Positions 22,095 through 34,019 of a stretch of DNA of 64,000 nt are shown here, in pieces. The notes under the pieces are model-generated. The model worked only from the letters and a program-made list of their open reading frames with translations, made no database searches and was not told where the DNA came from. Numbering within the stretch: the stretch's first letter is position 1; each line of letters starts with the position of its first letter. This DNA is from Hyaloscypha bicolor E (lineage: Eukaryota > Ascomycota > Leotiomycetes > Helotiales > Hyaloscyphaceae), in assembly GCF_002865645.1 (NCBI RefSeq), contig NW_020194610.1, positions 124,001 to 188,000 on the forward strand, given 5' to 3'. The position numbers were made by a program, and so were the translations under genes.

Positions 22095-25000
22095 TCATCC
22101 ACAACTCAAGTACCCCTTCCGCCTCCAGTCCAGCCCGCTGCGAACAGGAACACTAAAGCATTTCTCACTTTCCACAAAGCTTCCCCTCAAGACATTCCAC
22201 AGGTTCCCTTCCTTCTTTATATCGCCCGATTTGGAGTCAGTCTCGGCATCCCACGCCCCCCATCCGTCTTCCGGCCCTACCTTCCACCGAACGACGACGG
22301 GGGGACTTGCTCGACTTGGGGTATCTTCTGAGGATGCCTCGTCACCTGTCAACTGCGCACCGTCTGCCGGCAATGATGCATCCCCAGAACTATTTGCCAT
22401 CAACGCACCAAGCGCCAGGTAGACGCAATCGTCCTTCCCGTCCGTGCCCGGCCTGTACAGCAAGCGCGCCTTCCGCCGCGGCGTCGAGGCCGGGAAGTAG
22501 ATCGGCTTGCGCAGCGTCGAGACGGCGTTGTCGCCCGCGCAGTTGAGGGCCACCTTGATGATTTTGGGGTCGCATGTCAGCGGCGGCAGGGCGACGAGGA
22601 CATGGTCGTCGGCCCAGTGCGTCAGCGCGAGGGGGTGGGGCGTGTCGCACAGCCGGTCGCCGAAGGTGTAGGTGCAGCTGCTGGCTTGGCACTCGCGCAC
22701 GAGCGTGTTGTCGACGTTTCCGCCGGCGTTGAAGTTGAAGGTCGAGGCGGTGAGGCGACAGGTTGTGCTAGTTCGGTCGGAGGTGAAGGCGATAGAGAGG
22801 AAGTGGAGGTAGTTGCCGCAAGGGGAGAAACGGAGCTCTGGGAGGCTGGTTGTCAGTTATAGTGATGAGATTGGTGAAGTGCGAAACCCACCTCGCGTGC
22901 TTGCCTCTGGGGCATCCCGTAGGTCCGAAAGTTCAGGGAGGTGCGTCGTCTTCCGAGTCTGCTTTTCTAGGCTGATCAACTCCAGCTGACTCGGCGTATG
23001 TGTCACAACCACCAGTGGTAAACTTGGGTGTGTAGCGCATGCTATTCTGCGCCATATACTTGACGAGCTCGACCAGTTGTGCCAATATGGTTCGCCACTT
23101 TGCGGTACCAATATCAAACAGTCGTTGACACAACTGCCATCGTCAGAACTATACTCGGTCGCCGAAGATTCTTCCTCGCTGCCCATTCCGTCTTCCGACT
23201 CGGCTTCAGATGAGCCGTCCTCGCTGTCTCCGTCATCATGTGACTCTGACTCCTCTGATACGGCCTCTTCGTCCGATATGTCGTCGTCTGAGTCCTCTTC
23301 TTCACTTGAGTCTGCTTCCAGAGAATCAACATCGTCCTCTTCGTCATCCTCATCATCCGCTTGGATTTCTCTCTTCTTCGGTTTCCAGACCATGTGAAAT
23401 ATTCGAATCAACGGTGTCTTTTCAGAGCCAGTCACGGTGTCCGTTGACGAAACCTCCCAGCTACCATCTCTCCTCCCAATAACATCTTGGTGAAGAAATG
23501 ACGGCGCCTTGTATTTTTCACTGAAGTCCTTTCTTGTATGTCTCACTTCCAGCGTCTGAGGATCGATGCTCCACGCTTCAACAATGGCTTCTCTCCCATC
23601 CCGCTGCGTTACAGACATTAGCCAGCCATCGACTAATGGAAGAGAGTGGCTGGTCGGTGGGGACGGCTTCTTCTTGGGCGAGTATAGCGGTATCAGCGAC
23701 CTTTTCACCTGAGCTGTATCAACTTTCTCCCGGTACAATACGTCTGCCCAAAGTGTCTTTTTTGAGAAGGACACATCGAGTAAGTGGACTTCTGATACCG
23801 CGTGCATTCTATACCCCTCTTCAAGGTACGCAGCCTTGATCCTCTTCTCGCAACCAAGAGGCGTGAGGTGGCAGCTCTCTGGGAACTGTCTCAGCGGCAC
23901 GCACAGGTCCAAGCCCTCTGGATACCTGGTCAGAACCTCTCGCCACTCCTCCACAAAGCAGCAGAAGGAGCGGTCCAGAATATTACCGTCCTGCGAGTAG
24001 ATGTCGAACCACTCCGGCAGCGGCAATCCGACCAAAGATTTAGATCCTGTTAATTCTGAGCTTTTGATTCCCATCGTATATGCGCCGCCCAGGTCGGTCG
24101 CCATGGTGGTGAATCGCGCGAATAGGTATTTGGCTACGCGGCTCTGCACGCTTAGGCAGGTCCAAAAGTTTCGGCTCTTGAGAAAATCCTTGATTTGCTT
24201 GTCGATCCCCGGGGTTGGCTGGGTATCTCTCAAGTGCTGAAACCAAAACGTGGCAGCATACGGCAAGAAGGCATGCTCTTTGGAGTTCTCGGTCAGCAAG
24301 ACATTGGGGTCTAACGGCTGTTCGTACCTCTCGTACTGCAGGTACGTTAGGCAGTTCATGCCCATCTCCATTGCCGAAGATTGCAACGTGACGAAGAACT
24401 TCCGTAAGTCTTGTCTGTCGTTGAGCGTATCTAGCCCTTGAAGGAAGAAGTCCTGAACCGTTTTGTGGTAGAGCTTGACGACGGGGTTGTCCTTTGATCC
24501 CTTACCACTTCTGTCGAATGTGATAAGCGGCAGGCATAGGTCCTCAATGTCTCTCAGCTCCCGTTCGCGTGATCTGCTATGATCTCTGGTGCCAGGCCGG
24601 ATGGCGAGTGCATTCAAGAGCTCGTTAAGCGAGATGGATTGAGATCCGGCCGTGAGTATTAGGAACACACGTCTAGTTCGAGTGTTAGCGTGCCACTTAA
24701 AGTGATCGCAGAGAGAGAAATCGTGCTCACCTGGCAAGTTCTTGTTTTTGTTCCGACTGTGTTGCGAGTTTTTCCAGGAATTGAATGTAGTATTTATTCA
24801 GCTCTGGGGGAAACTCTCGAAGCGCCTGATCGATCTCCTCTTGACAAGTGAAGTTCTTGCCGCGAAGGATGTTACATATGATGCTCGCATACAAAAAGTT
24901 GGCATTGCAGTCTTCGACCCACTTTGCAACGCACTTCTCACACTTTGAAGTCATTGTCGCGGAGAAGTATGTCTGGATATCGTTCGAGATGACATGGTCT

Positions 25001-26358
25001 TCAGGAGTGATCGAGGCAGCTTTGTACTTCTGCATGATCGCACGAATCTTGGAGTGATCGCCGCGGCTAGTGAGGAGCCACTTCGCGAGACCATTCGTTC
25101 GTGTCTGCAAAAGGAGATCCAACATAGAGAGCATCTGATTCTCTTCAGCACATTCGTCGAGCCCGTCGATGACGAGGTAGACGTGAGGGCACACGTTGAT
25201 AAGCTGATGAACGACCTGTGTCGCGGTCGCAAGCGAATTCATGGTGCAGACATTTAGCTTGATTGAGTGCTCGTAGATGCTCGTCACCTTATCCGGTATG
25301 GGATGGTCGTGGTTCTCTAGTATGATAATAAGCTGAAGTGCCAGAGACCGCAGGCCGTTAAGGCCGTGGCGGCGCCAAGGATCGCTGAAAGAGTAGAACG
25401 AGTACGCGACATCCTGGCCCTCGCCGACAAGATGGTTCACCACGGCCGATGACAGAATACTCTTTCCTGAGCCAGGGGGTGCGTTGTACCATAGTATGGC
25501 GTTATTCTTGGCGTCTTTCCAGTCCTGGAACCGCGGATCGTCAAAGAGCCAGGTGCAAGTGCCCGCTTGTAGCCGTTCGAGCTGGCCCTGGAGCTGAAGC
25601 CTTGTATCCACATTCTCTTGGCCTAAAATCCAATCAAGGATTGCTTTTCTCCTCTTCTCCACTCGATCCTTTGACGTTTGTTCCGCCTCAGTCGCTTGAG
25701 CGATACGCTGCACGTCCCTGGCATCTTTTTCAATCCCATCTAGGGCCTCCTTAATCTCGCGGTCGAGAGGCTTAGCGATGCTCTTAAACGCCATCCTGAT
25801 GGTTCTTCTGATGTTGCTCTGTGCCAATGTCTGCGAGGCCTTGCCCCAGAAGAGGATGATCTTCTGATATGAACTGACCAGACACCTCTGAAATTGAGGG
25901 TCGTGATATGCGCCGGCGAACTTCCCGTAGCACACTATAATCTTCCCAATCCGATCCATGGCTTCTAGGACGGTATCGAAGTAATCGAGGCTCGACGAGA
26001 TTCGAAGGAGGATTTGAGCCCCTGAAAATACGATGTTGACTCCAAAGGGAGTGGCTTGAAAGAGCGTCTCGCAGGTTTTCATCAACGTTTGTAGACTATC
26101 AACAAATGGGCCCACTCGAGAGAGAATATGATAGTCGCGTCGGCCTCGGACTTGAGGCTCGAGGTCTTTCATGTACTGCCGCAGTTTGTCGGCCGAGAGT
26201 TGGCTCTGTGGGGTGCCATTTCCCGGAGAGTCTAGCTGTGGGTCGCCGCCGAGAAGCTCCTTGTAAAATTCATTCTTCACATAGTCCTTCTGCTTTAGAT
26301 CTGCCCAGACCTCGTCGATCGCCTTCTCGAGGGGGCTTTTCGATAGTGCTTTGGCCAT
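22095..26358 (-). CDS. NACHT-domain STAND protein (NLR-like)
   Basis: Exons on the minus strand are 26358-24731, 24672-22892 and 22837-22095, joining to 1383 aa. The introns are 58 bp (24673-24730, GTGAGC...CTAG) and 54 bp (22838-22891, GTGGGT...CCCAG), and both restore frame. The N-terminal region (about 10-230) resembles the helical domains that precede NACHT in fungal STAND proteins (DUF7708 or Goodbye-like; not certain which). NACHT: Walker A APPGSGKS at 293-300 and Walker B VYLVIDGLDEC at 393-403. Next come helical modules and an extreme Asp/Glu/Ser tract at about 980-1060. The C-terminal sensor region includes one WD40-like strand (ELRFSPCGNYLHF), so a degenerate beta-propeller is possible. 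Family role: signal-transducing NTPase, often in non-self recognition. It is divergent from the AAA+ gene at 26860. Confidence 0.9.
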
Positions 26359-26859
26359 GAGAGTGCTTGCTCTTTCAGCTTTGGAAGTGGTGGCGGGTGC
26401 CCCTCAAGGCGAGCGAGATTTTCCACTTCCCGTTGGGATGGCGAAAGACGGTTCCCTTGTCCGCCCAAGCGGTTGACAGAATCGCCGTAACCGATGTTAA
26501 ACAGCGGGTATGTATTCCGCTAACAATTAGCCTTGGTGATGCAATATGTGGGGTCATAGTAATTGTCGTGTTTCGTGATAGCGTTCAGCTGCACGATTTT
26601 GTCAATCGTTTTGCTGCCTTCCGCCGCTTACGTGAGCATTCCTCAGCCACGAAAGATGTGCAAGTACGGTTGACCGGATCGACCAAAACCTTCTATCCCT
26701 CCACTGTGCATGCCTTTGAAGCGCCCCTCCTGCACCGTCTCGACATATGCGATTGATTTGCAAGTTTCGTTTCGTGAACTAGCCTGAGTCGTCCGAGCTT
26801 GACTTCTATCCTTGGCTCTTCCAGACCCGAAACATCCCAGAACACCCGGGCCAGCCATC
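26359..26859. promoter_or_regulatory. Shared 501-bp divergent promoter region
   Basis: The start codons of the NACHT protein (minus) and the AAA+ ATPase (plus) are separated by 501 bp of GC-balanced DNA. An open frame across part of it (26367-26756) has no recognisable domain. Any shared control is inferred from the geometry only; I see no specific operator. Confidence 0.55.
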
Positions 26860-28914
26860 ATGTCCGTTCCCGACCCAAAGACCGGCTCGCGATGCGAGTT
26901 CAGAGCCTACCATAAAACCACCAGGAAAGACGGCGAATCCGCCCTCAAGTCATTGACCGACCCTTTCAAGGCGGCAGAGACCGGGCATGGCGACGACGCT
27001 TATGCCTTGGTTATCCGGCGCGACCACGCCGACAAGGGAGGACACGGGTCTGTGACTCTCAAGGTCAACTCGCCGCATCTGCTGAAAGCCTTCCGCAATG
27101 TCATTGTATCATACACCACCGTGTCCTCGGACTTCAACTCCCCTTTGGAGCTCAGCAGCCCCTTCCAGATGCTGATGCACTGGTGGGACGAGTTGGACCT
27201 CTATCGTAAAGAGACGGACGATGCGGACGTGCGCATGCACCTAAACCTCTTATTCGAGTTTATGGAATTCGAGATTGGCCCCGACCGAGACAAAATCATG
27301 GCGACGGTGAAAGAAGGCCGGATCACGTATTTCAGCGCCTGGATCCTGTTCCGTCCTGGGGACCTGGTCTATACTCAAGTGCTCGACCATCCATGGCTCC
27401 TGAGATGCCATAAAACCGTGTACGAAGTCAGCACAACTAAAGGCCCATACTTGGAAGTTCATTGCACGTACACTGATCATGATGGAGCTCGAGCTGGAGA
27501 AGCCAAGCACAAGATCATTATGTATCAGAAGAAACAGTTTGGTCAGGAAAACCCGGCTTTCATCACTGATCTGCCTGTTTATCCGCGCAGGTTTGTGAAA
27601 GGGGAAGATGATCTGGAAGAGAGGCTTACAAAACGTGGTGAGAAATTTCTTGACCACAAAAATGTGTCGGTACAGGAATATGACGGCATCGCGCACTATC
27701 TCAAGGAGCCACCGTACTCGTTCTGGCACCCTGACATGGCCGACTTTGACGGCGTCTGGTTGCCTTATACGGTAGCTGATTCGGAGTTCCTTCGAGTATT
27801 GCACGCGCTGACATGCTCTAGGAAACCGGTCGCGTGATTCTAGACCGGAAGACATTCCAGGAGGACCAGTACTCCAACCAGGTCGGCATCAAGGTTGTCG
27901 AGGCCGAGCCGCTGCTATGCCCGCCCTATGCAGTTGGTTATTCCCTAAGCCGCAAGGACTGGTGTCGCTTTCTCGTCGACAAGATTACCACCGTCAAATG
28001 GAAAGAGAACGTGTGGTCTTTCCTGATACTAAATGAGGAGCAGAAGTTGATCCTACGAGCGTTGGTGACGTCGCACGAGTACCCTGACAATGCGCGAAAT
28101 CAGCCGGAACAGAAGGGCAAAGGCTTAGTGATACTACTGCACGGGACACCCGGGTCCGGCAAAACGCTTTCTGCAGAGACAGCGGCTGAAGGGACGCACA
28201 AGGCTCTGGTTAGTACTTCGTTGGGAGAGTTGAATAGAGACAACATGTCAGTCCACCAATCATCATTTCTCAACTCTAGTGCTGATATGGATTTAAAGCC
28301 CATGGACTTTTGAGTGGAGACTCAAACAGATCTTCCAGTACGCCACCACATGGAAAGCCGTGGTCCTACTCGACGAGGCCGACGTCTTCCTTCAAGCACG
28401 CGACGATACCGGCGGCGGGGACGGGAAGCGCAATTCTATGGTAGCCATCTTCCTGCGAGAGCTCGAGTACTTCTCTGGCATCGTCTTCCTCACAACCAAC
28501 ATCCTCCAATCATTCGATAAGGCCATCAGGTCCCGCATCCACTTAGCGCTGGGCTTCGACCCGCCCGCGAGCCACATCAGACGCCGCATCTGGATCCAGT
28601 ACTTAGAGAAGATCCCAGGGGGCAAGATTGACCTGCCAAACATTAGCAAGGCCGTGGAAGTTCTCGAGTTACGGGAGCTGAATGGAAGAGAGATTTCGAA
28701 CGCGGTGAACACTGCCCGGACGATTGCAAGGTTCCAGGGTGCCAAGCTGCAGCAACATCATCTCACGGACGTGCTCAAGGTGAGGGATGCGTTCGACAAG
28801 AGGATCAGAGACGAAGCTAGGGCGTTGAAGACGTCTGGGCAGTCAGGGGTAGGGGTTGGAAATCTGCTGAGGCGGAGCTCAATCCTATCTATGGAGCCTG
28901 ATGAGTATGAATAA
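26860..28914 (+). CDS. AAA+ ATPase with fungal N-terminal domain (DUF7025-type)
   Basis: Exons 26860-27771, 27822-28246 and 28299-28914 give 650 aa. The first intron (50 bp, GTAGCT...CTAG) is clear. The second (52 bp, GTCAGT...AAG) was chosen because it removes the intervening stops and restores the block between Walker A and B, and it is less certain. The N-terminal 330 residues resemble the DUF7025 region of fungal AAA proteins (about 130-300, with FRPGDLVYT). The AAA core has Walker A HGTPGSGKT (411-419), Walker B VVLLDEADVF (467-476), sensor FLTTN, and arginines in RSRIHLAL. The ATG at 26860 is the first in frame and has a purine at -3. Such proteins are cytosolic ATPases of unknown substrate. 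Divergent from the NACHT gene. Confidence 0.87.
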
Positions 28915-29833
28915 TAGTTTTACTAAAAGCCTGATTTAGACTAGTATAAAGCTAGCTTTTAGTTAAGCGAGGTGGCTGCTGCTGAAAATTGTTTATATAA
29001 GAGGAGAAATCTCTTATATAATAAAAAATATTATAAAACTACTGGAAGCTTAAAAGAGAAGCGAATTTAAGAGGTCTTCTTTTAAGATTTAATAAGTCTT
29101 TATACTTATAAATATAATATTTATTTATAAAAAATTAGAAGCATTTCTTAAAATTAAAGACTTTTCTTATCTTCTTATATATTCTTTTATTCTAAAAAAG
29201 GAATTTAGGAAGTTTCTCTCTAATATTAAAGTCTTTCTTACTTTCTTTTTCCTTTCTTTCCAAAATAATTAAAAGGAAATAAAAGAAGACTCTCTCTTAT
29301 ATAGCTTTAAAATCTAAAGAATTTAAAATAAAGAGTTTCCCCTAAGATTATAATATATTTTAAAAGTAGAAAAATCTTGCTTTTACTCTTTATGTTTATA
29401 CCTGTTTATACGGCTTCCTATAGTTCGGAAGGAAGAGGAGGAGACATATTAGCTAAAGGGCCCATGCTACGTGGAAGGAATTGTGAATGGCGAGAAGTGG
29501 CCCGAAAACGAAGACGACTTACGACTTAGACGAAATCATTCCGAGATGAACGACTTCGCCGGGATTTCTCGAGAAGCCCGAGGGAGAACGGGATTAGAAC
29601 CAATTGCCCGAGAACTACTCCTTATCTCTCAGCCAGAACTATGGTCGATCTATATCAAGATGCAGTTAGTTAATGCTCTTGTCTAGTAACCAAGGAAGAA
29701 TTTTCAAACCGCACCCGCAAAAATGCAATATTAGAACCCGTAGACAACGAGTGAGGAGTGGCGTTAGGAGGATTACGCTTAATTTCAATGTTTAGCTGCT
29801 GGTCTCAAAGTAGGCCAATGTATCAAAGGGAAG
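28915..29833. other. AT-rich patch and intergenic sequence
   Basis: From 28930 to about 29420 the sequence is AT-rich with RIP-like composition and a small inverted repeat around 28993-29022 (TATAAGAG/CTCTTATA). From 29430 it is balanced again. A 71-codon open frame at 29471 has no recognisable feature. Confidence 0.5.
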
Positions 29834-30924
29834 GTGGGCTCCTACATACTCTCGAAGCAACTTCACAAAGATATTTGGACTGCTACGTGTGAAGCCCTGC
29901 TCATTAATCGATCCCCATTGTCTCTAACACTAAATAGGTATCCAAGCCTGGGCAAGGTGATCATAAAGAACGCACCCAAGTATCTCTTGGAAATCGAACG
30001 CAATGTCCTCATGAATTTTAATGGCCGGCCAAGAATTCGCCGGCTGCTGGATGAGACACAAAACCCACCATCCCTAGTGTTAAAACGCCTCGACGATAAT
30101 CCCTTAAATGTGTCGAATCAGAAAAGGCCTGAAACCCCCGAAATTAAATTCATCATGAAGAGGATCATTGAAGCGCTACAAGCATTTCATGAGATTGGCT
30201 AATAGCTTTGCCCCTCTCTCTCTTTGCTTTATTGCTTTGGGTTCTAGACATGACTGATACCAACCAAACTCTAGATGTCAAACCGGATAGCATTCTCATC
30301 ATTTATCGCAGCGGGCCACATCGATTCAGAGAGGCTGGGCTAGGCGATTGTGGCGACGCATGTTTCGTGAACTCGAAAGACCACCTGAAGCCCGGAAAGA
30401 ACGGGTATATGATTGGAGCTCATACGTTCAGGAGTCTAGAGGCTATGTGAAATCTGAGATGGGGCACTGCAACAGATACCTGGTCATTTGGTACAACAGT
30501 AAGTGACTTAGATCTGCGCATCTACACCACTGCAGTTTTATAGCACCGATCGTCTCGCTGACCTCGTTCAGCTCATAAGCCTAATATGGAGATTAGGCTA
30601 GCATATCTTCAACCTATCCCAAGGATGCTGGACCAGAGATGAGGCTTATCCTAACCATGTTCTAGTAAAGCAAATCGCATTTGTCGGACCTTTTCCACTG
30701 AGCTACTTTGATATTCTTCCAAGAGAGGACGGGAGATGGAATTTTACAGGTGATGCTATACAGTACATCATAGACCATCAAAAATGGAAGCTTTTTCGGA
30801 GGCGGAGGATAAGGAACTCACCGAAGAGGACAGGACGTTCATTTGTAAGATTATGAAGCTGGATCCCAGGGATAGACCGGCGGCAAATGAACTGTTGCAG
30901 GATCCGTGGCTTAGAGCAGTATAG
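29834..30924 (+). pseudogene. Protein-kinase-like pseudogene
   Basis: Homology runs through three broken segments. First segment 29834-30199: a degenerate N-lobe, LEIERNVLMNF, PRIRRLLDE, and IKRIIEALQAFHEIG-like C-lobe entry, ending in TAA TAG without a GT donor. Second: DVKPDSILI (about 30275), the expected catalytic-loop/Asn region with Asn replaced by Ser, then LGDCGDACF in place of DFG, and an in-frame TGA before RWGTATDTWSFG. A likely true intron (GTAAGT at about 30499 to TTCAG about 30571) leads to LISLIW, a TAG, and VLVKQIAFVGPFPLSYFDIL. A shift in an A-run near 30781 then leads to FICKIMKLDPRDRPAANELLQDPWL. Three stops plus a frameshift mean it is dead. The stops are compatible with G-to-A or C-to-T change. 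Confidence 0.8.
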
Positions 30925-32108
30925 TATAGGGATCAATGGTTCTTTAGACGGGATACCAGGTACACTTAGAAGCAACCGCAATCCCTTGAAATTGCGTTAG
31001 AGGCTAGGTGGCCTGTCAAAGATCCACCAGATGATACGAAACCATTCCCGTATTCTTCTGCATTGTTCCACATTAGGAGCTAGTGAGTTATCTCTCAATA
31101 GGCTCAAATTTTCGGGATACCACCAATCTCGCCTTTATCTCCTCTTCCCAGCATTCGCGTCCAATTTCACAAATTTCCTGATAGTGACCGGCTGTGGTCA
31201 CGTTCTACAGTCTCCCCTTATATCGCTTATCCTCCTTCATGGGATTGGATTCCCCCCCGAACACTCTCGTTTCGGGCCATCAATGTTCGTTATTCCTGCT
31301 TGCACTTCTCTTGGCTCCGTTTTTATTGCTTCAATAGTCCTAGTCTGAGTTATTGTCGCACTCTTAAGTTCCGCAATCAGCCAGGCTACTTCCTTCAACC
31401 AGGTACTGCTGCCTCTATCTTGTCCGGTGAACTCGGGGTCGCGGGTGTTGTTAGGGTCTCCATTGGGTTCTGTGTCTTCGTGCTGGGATAATCTTGTGTC
31501 TCGCTTGTTGTTCCCTGTGGGTTGTAGAATTCTATCCTGATAGCTTCATTTGTTGTCGTTCGCGTTAAGGAAAGGGGAAAATGTGGAAAGTCGCCAGGAT
31601 GGAAAGAGGAGAGTCAGCTGTCCAGTCGTGTACATAGATCTTGAAGGATGTGGATAGAGGCGCTGCAGACCGGTTGACTCGAAACTTGAGCGAGACTTTC
31701 GATATTATGCCGGTCAAGCTTACGGTAGCCTGTATGAAAGTAGCAATAAGAAGTTGGTAGGGAGGAGTTCGCCAGGTAAAATAGTTCCCCAGGTGATAGG
31801 AGCTTAGTGAGCAACTGTCGAAAAATAGGTGCGACAAAAGTATTTCAATTCATTCAATGCTCGATGTCCTTTTGTGCCAGTTAGTCTGTCGACACTTCCT
31901 AGAGCTTCTGCACCAAATTTTAAAATTGACCAAGGCACCAATTTAAAGATATGTGCATTCTTTCTAATCACCCACCCAACCACAATTTCAAAGATCTTTA
32001 CTGCATCACATCGTTGCGTTTCTCGATTGTGGGCCATGATGTTGCGATTGCCATGCCCGACTGAAAATATACCTGTAACTTACAAGTCGCTGTGACTTGA
32101 GTCCATAG
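30925..32108. other. Intergenic region, no supported gene
   Basis: GC-balanced but with only short overlapping open frames on both strands (for example 31031-31348 and 31565-31837). They show hydrophobic stretches but no family signature. Confidence 0.4.
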
Positions 32109-32414
32109 TCACCTGCTAAAGGGGTGTTTTATGCCTTTGTGCTCCACGGCTGTTCGAGCTGTGGGAAATGACATCTTGTCCATCTGCGCTTGTATAACCT
32201 CTGCCCAGGAGTGAACAATACCACTGATGAACCCGATCATGATGGCTGACGCACTTTCGAATGTGACTGACGCAGAGAAGAATAAAAGGCCGCTGACAGC
32301 AATAGGGAGCCTGTTGAGAGCTCCTACCATGGAATAGGTAGCTAGTGACGTGACACGAATACACCAAGCTGGGCAGTAGGAGATGAAGGCCGTTCCGAGG
32401 CCAGAGTAGATCAT
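32109..32414 (-). pseudogene. C-terminal fragment of a GDP-mannose transporter
   Basis: A 101-codon minus-strand frame reads IYSGLGTAFISYCPAWCIRV, then TYSMVGALNRLPIAVSGLLF, then the last spans with AIMIGFISGIVHSWAEV and a polar tail. This is the C-terminal third of Golgi GDP-mannose/nucleotide-sugar transporters (Vrg4/GmtA type), including the conserved GALNRLP block. Upstream on the minus strand (above 32414) no further transporter sequence is readable, so about two thirds of the protein is missing. It sits next to AT-rich sequence beginning near 32750. Probably a transposition or duplication relic; a full functional copy must exist elsewhere because this transporter is essential in fungi. 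Confidence 0.75.
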
Positions 32415-32749
32415 CCGAGGAAGAGGCTGATGACCACACCCGTTTCATGACGTCCACTAAACAGGACGAGAAAATTTGCAGCATGGTCTCCCTTAGCATG
32501 GCACAACGGATCGCGAGTCAGACCTCGCTGAGGCTCTATGAGGAGATCGATGGTGTTCTGCTCACCGGGGGCTCAATACATCACCATGAATGGATGACTT
32601 TGCAAGAAAGACCCAACGAAGCGTCTCTGGACAGTACGAATTGAACTTCTGACTGTCCGCAATTTCGACCTATAAGCAAGGCAGTGAAGCGTGTTTCAGA
32701 GCTTTAATAGCGTCCCCGCAGTTCTCTTTGTTTATATAACGTCTTGACT

Positions 32750-33430
32750 CAATAAATAGTAATTTTAGTAATATTTGAGGCCAAATTTGCATTGGCCCAG
32801 TAACTTTTAATTAGAAGTTATTAAATATAGAAATATACTATTATTTAAAGATCTAGTAATATATTATTACTATATATTTATAGCTTAATATATATTAATT
32901 TTTGGTATTAAATTAGTTACTTATATATTATTATAATATTAATCTCATTATATATACTTATTAATATCTAATTATATAATAAATCTTACTAAAAACAACT
33001 TGTTATTATATTATAAGTATTTTAAATCTCTTATAAAAAGCAAGTATTTTAGAATTATGAAAATAAGAAATAATATAAGAAAAATAATAGTAAAAATAAA
33101 AAGAAAATATTAATAAGAGATATAATATAATTAGTAAATATATAAATAATATTAAATAAGATTATAGCTTTACTATTTCTTAATTTTTCTTTAAATTAGT
33201 TTTATTTATAGTTAATTTTTTAGTTTAAATTAGCCTTTCTTATATATAAAAATAAAGTAATTAGTCTAGTATATTTCTCGATTTAATATATAGAAATAAG
33301 TAAAGTTATAGTATTTAGTTAAATATATAATTATTGTATTATTAAAGTAATCTTTTATTCTTATATATTCTTAGTTTTCGATTTTAAGTTTTTCTGAGAA
33401 TATTTCAAAGCTTATTATACGACTATATAA
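32750..33430. other. AT-rich gene-free block
   Basis: About 680 bp of TA-rich sequence with no open frame, tandem array or LTR that I can recognise, followed by the TIR element at 33494. Confidence 0.5.
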
Positions 33431-33493
33431 AACCCCGCCAAATAGTAATAGCGCTAGATAATGCCGCGGAATCAAGCTTATTAGGAGTCTATA

Positions 33494-34014
33494 ACAGTCG
33501 GACTTGATGTCGCGCTAAAGGGGCCCTTCCCTTTAGTCGGGGAAAGCAAGATATCCCGTACTAGCTTTTTTTGCCTTCTAAAAAACAATATTAGGAACTA
33601 GCTATAGAAAATCTAATTAATATATTTTATTTGCAATCTTATAGTTATCTATTACATAATTATGAGCTAAAGTTTTAAGTAAAAGAATAAAAATTTATAA
33701 TTAAGCAAAAGTCATAGATCTAATACTCGCAAAATAGTTGCGAATAAATAATTCTTATAATTTTTGTATTTCTCGTAATTTTATTATTAAAACCTTAATA
33801 ACTCTCTACCCACATCTTTTTTTAAGATTTAGAGAATCGTATCTAGTTTATAAGGCTTATATTTTTAATTTTATTACTTAGAATTATTTAAAAAGGTTAA
33901 GGTTTCAAGTTATTAAGGATTTTATTTGGTGCGGGACATCTTGCTTTCCCGGGACAACTTGCTTTCCCCGACTAAAGGGAAGGGCCCCTTTAGCGCGACG
34001 TTAAGTCCGACTAT
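33494..34014. mobile_element. TIR element (Tc1/mariner- or Fot1-like MITE), 521 bp
   Basis: The left end starts ACAGTCGGACTT and the right end, reverse-complemented, starts ATAGTCGGACTT. The inverted repeats run about 60 bp and share a GC-rich block (CGCGCTAAAGGGGCCCTTCC and then TTAGTCGGGGAAAGCAAG). Both ends are flanked by TA (33492-33493 and 34015-34016), the target duplication of Tc1/mariner/pogo elements. The right end carries an extra partial duplication of the GGGACANCTTGCTTTCC motif. The interior is AT-rich and non-coding, so the element is non-autonomous or a RIP-mutated deletion derivative. Confidence 0.85.
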
Positions 34015-34019
34015 TAGCG

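Noticed and set aside
23077..23397. Ser-rich plus-strand frame opposite the NACHT gene
   Set aside because: It is the antisense image of the Asp/Glu tract codons; the minus-strand gene explains it.
26367..26756. 129-codon frame in the divergent promoter
   Set aside because: Starts with a doubtful codon context, has no recognisable domain, and lies within the 501-bp gap between two convincing starts.
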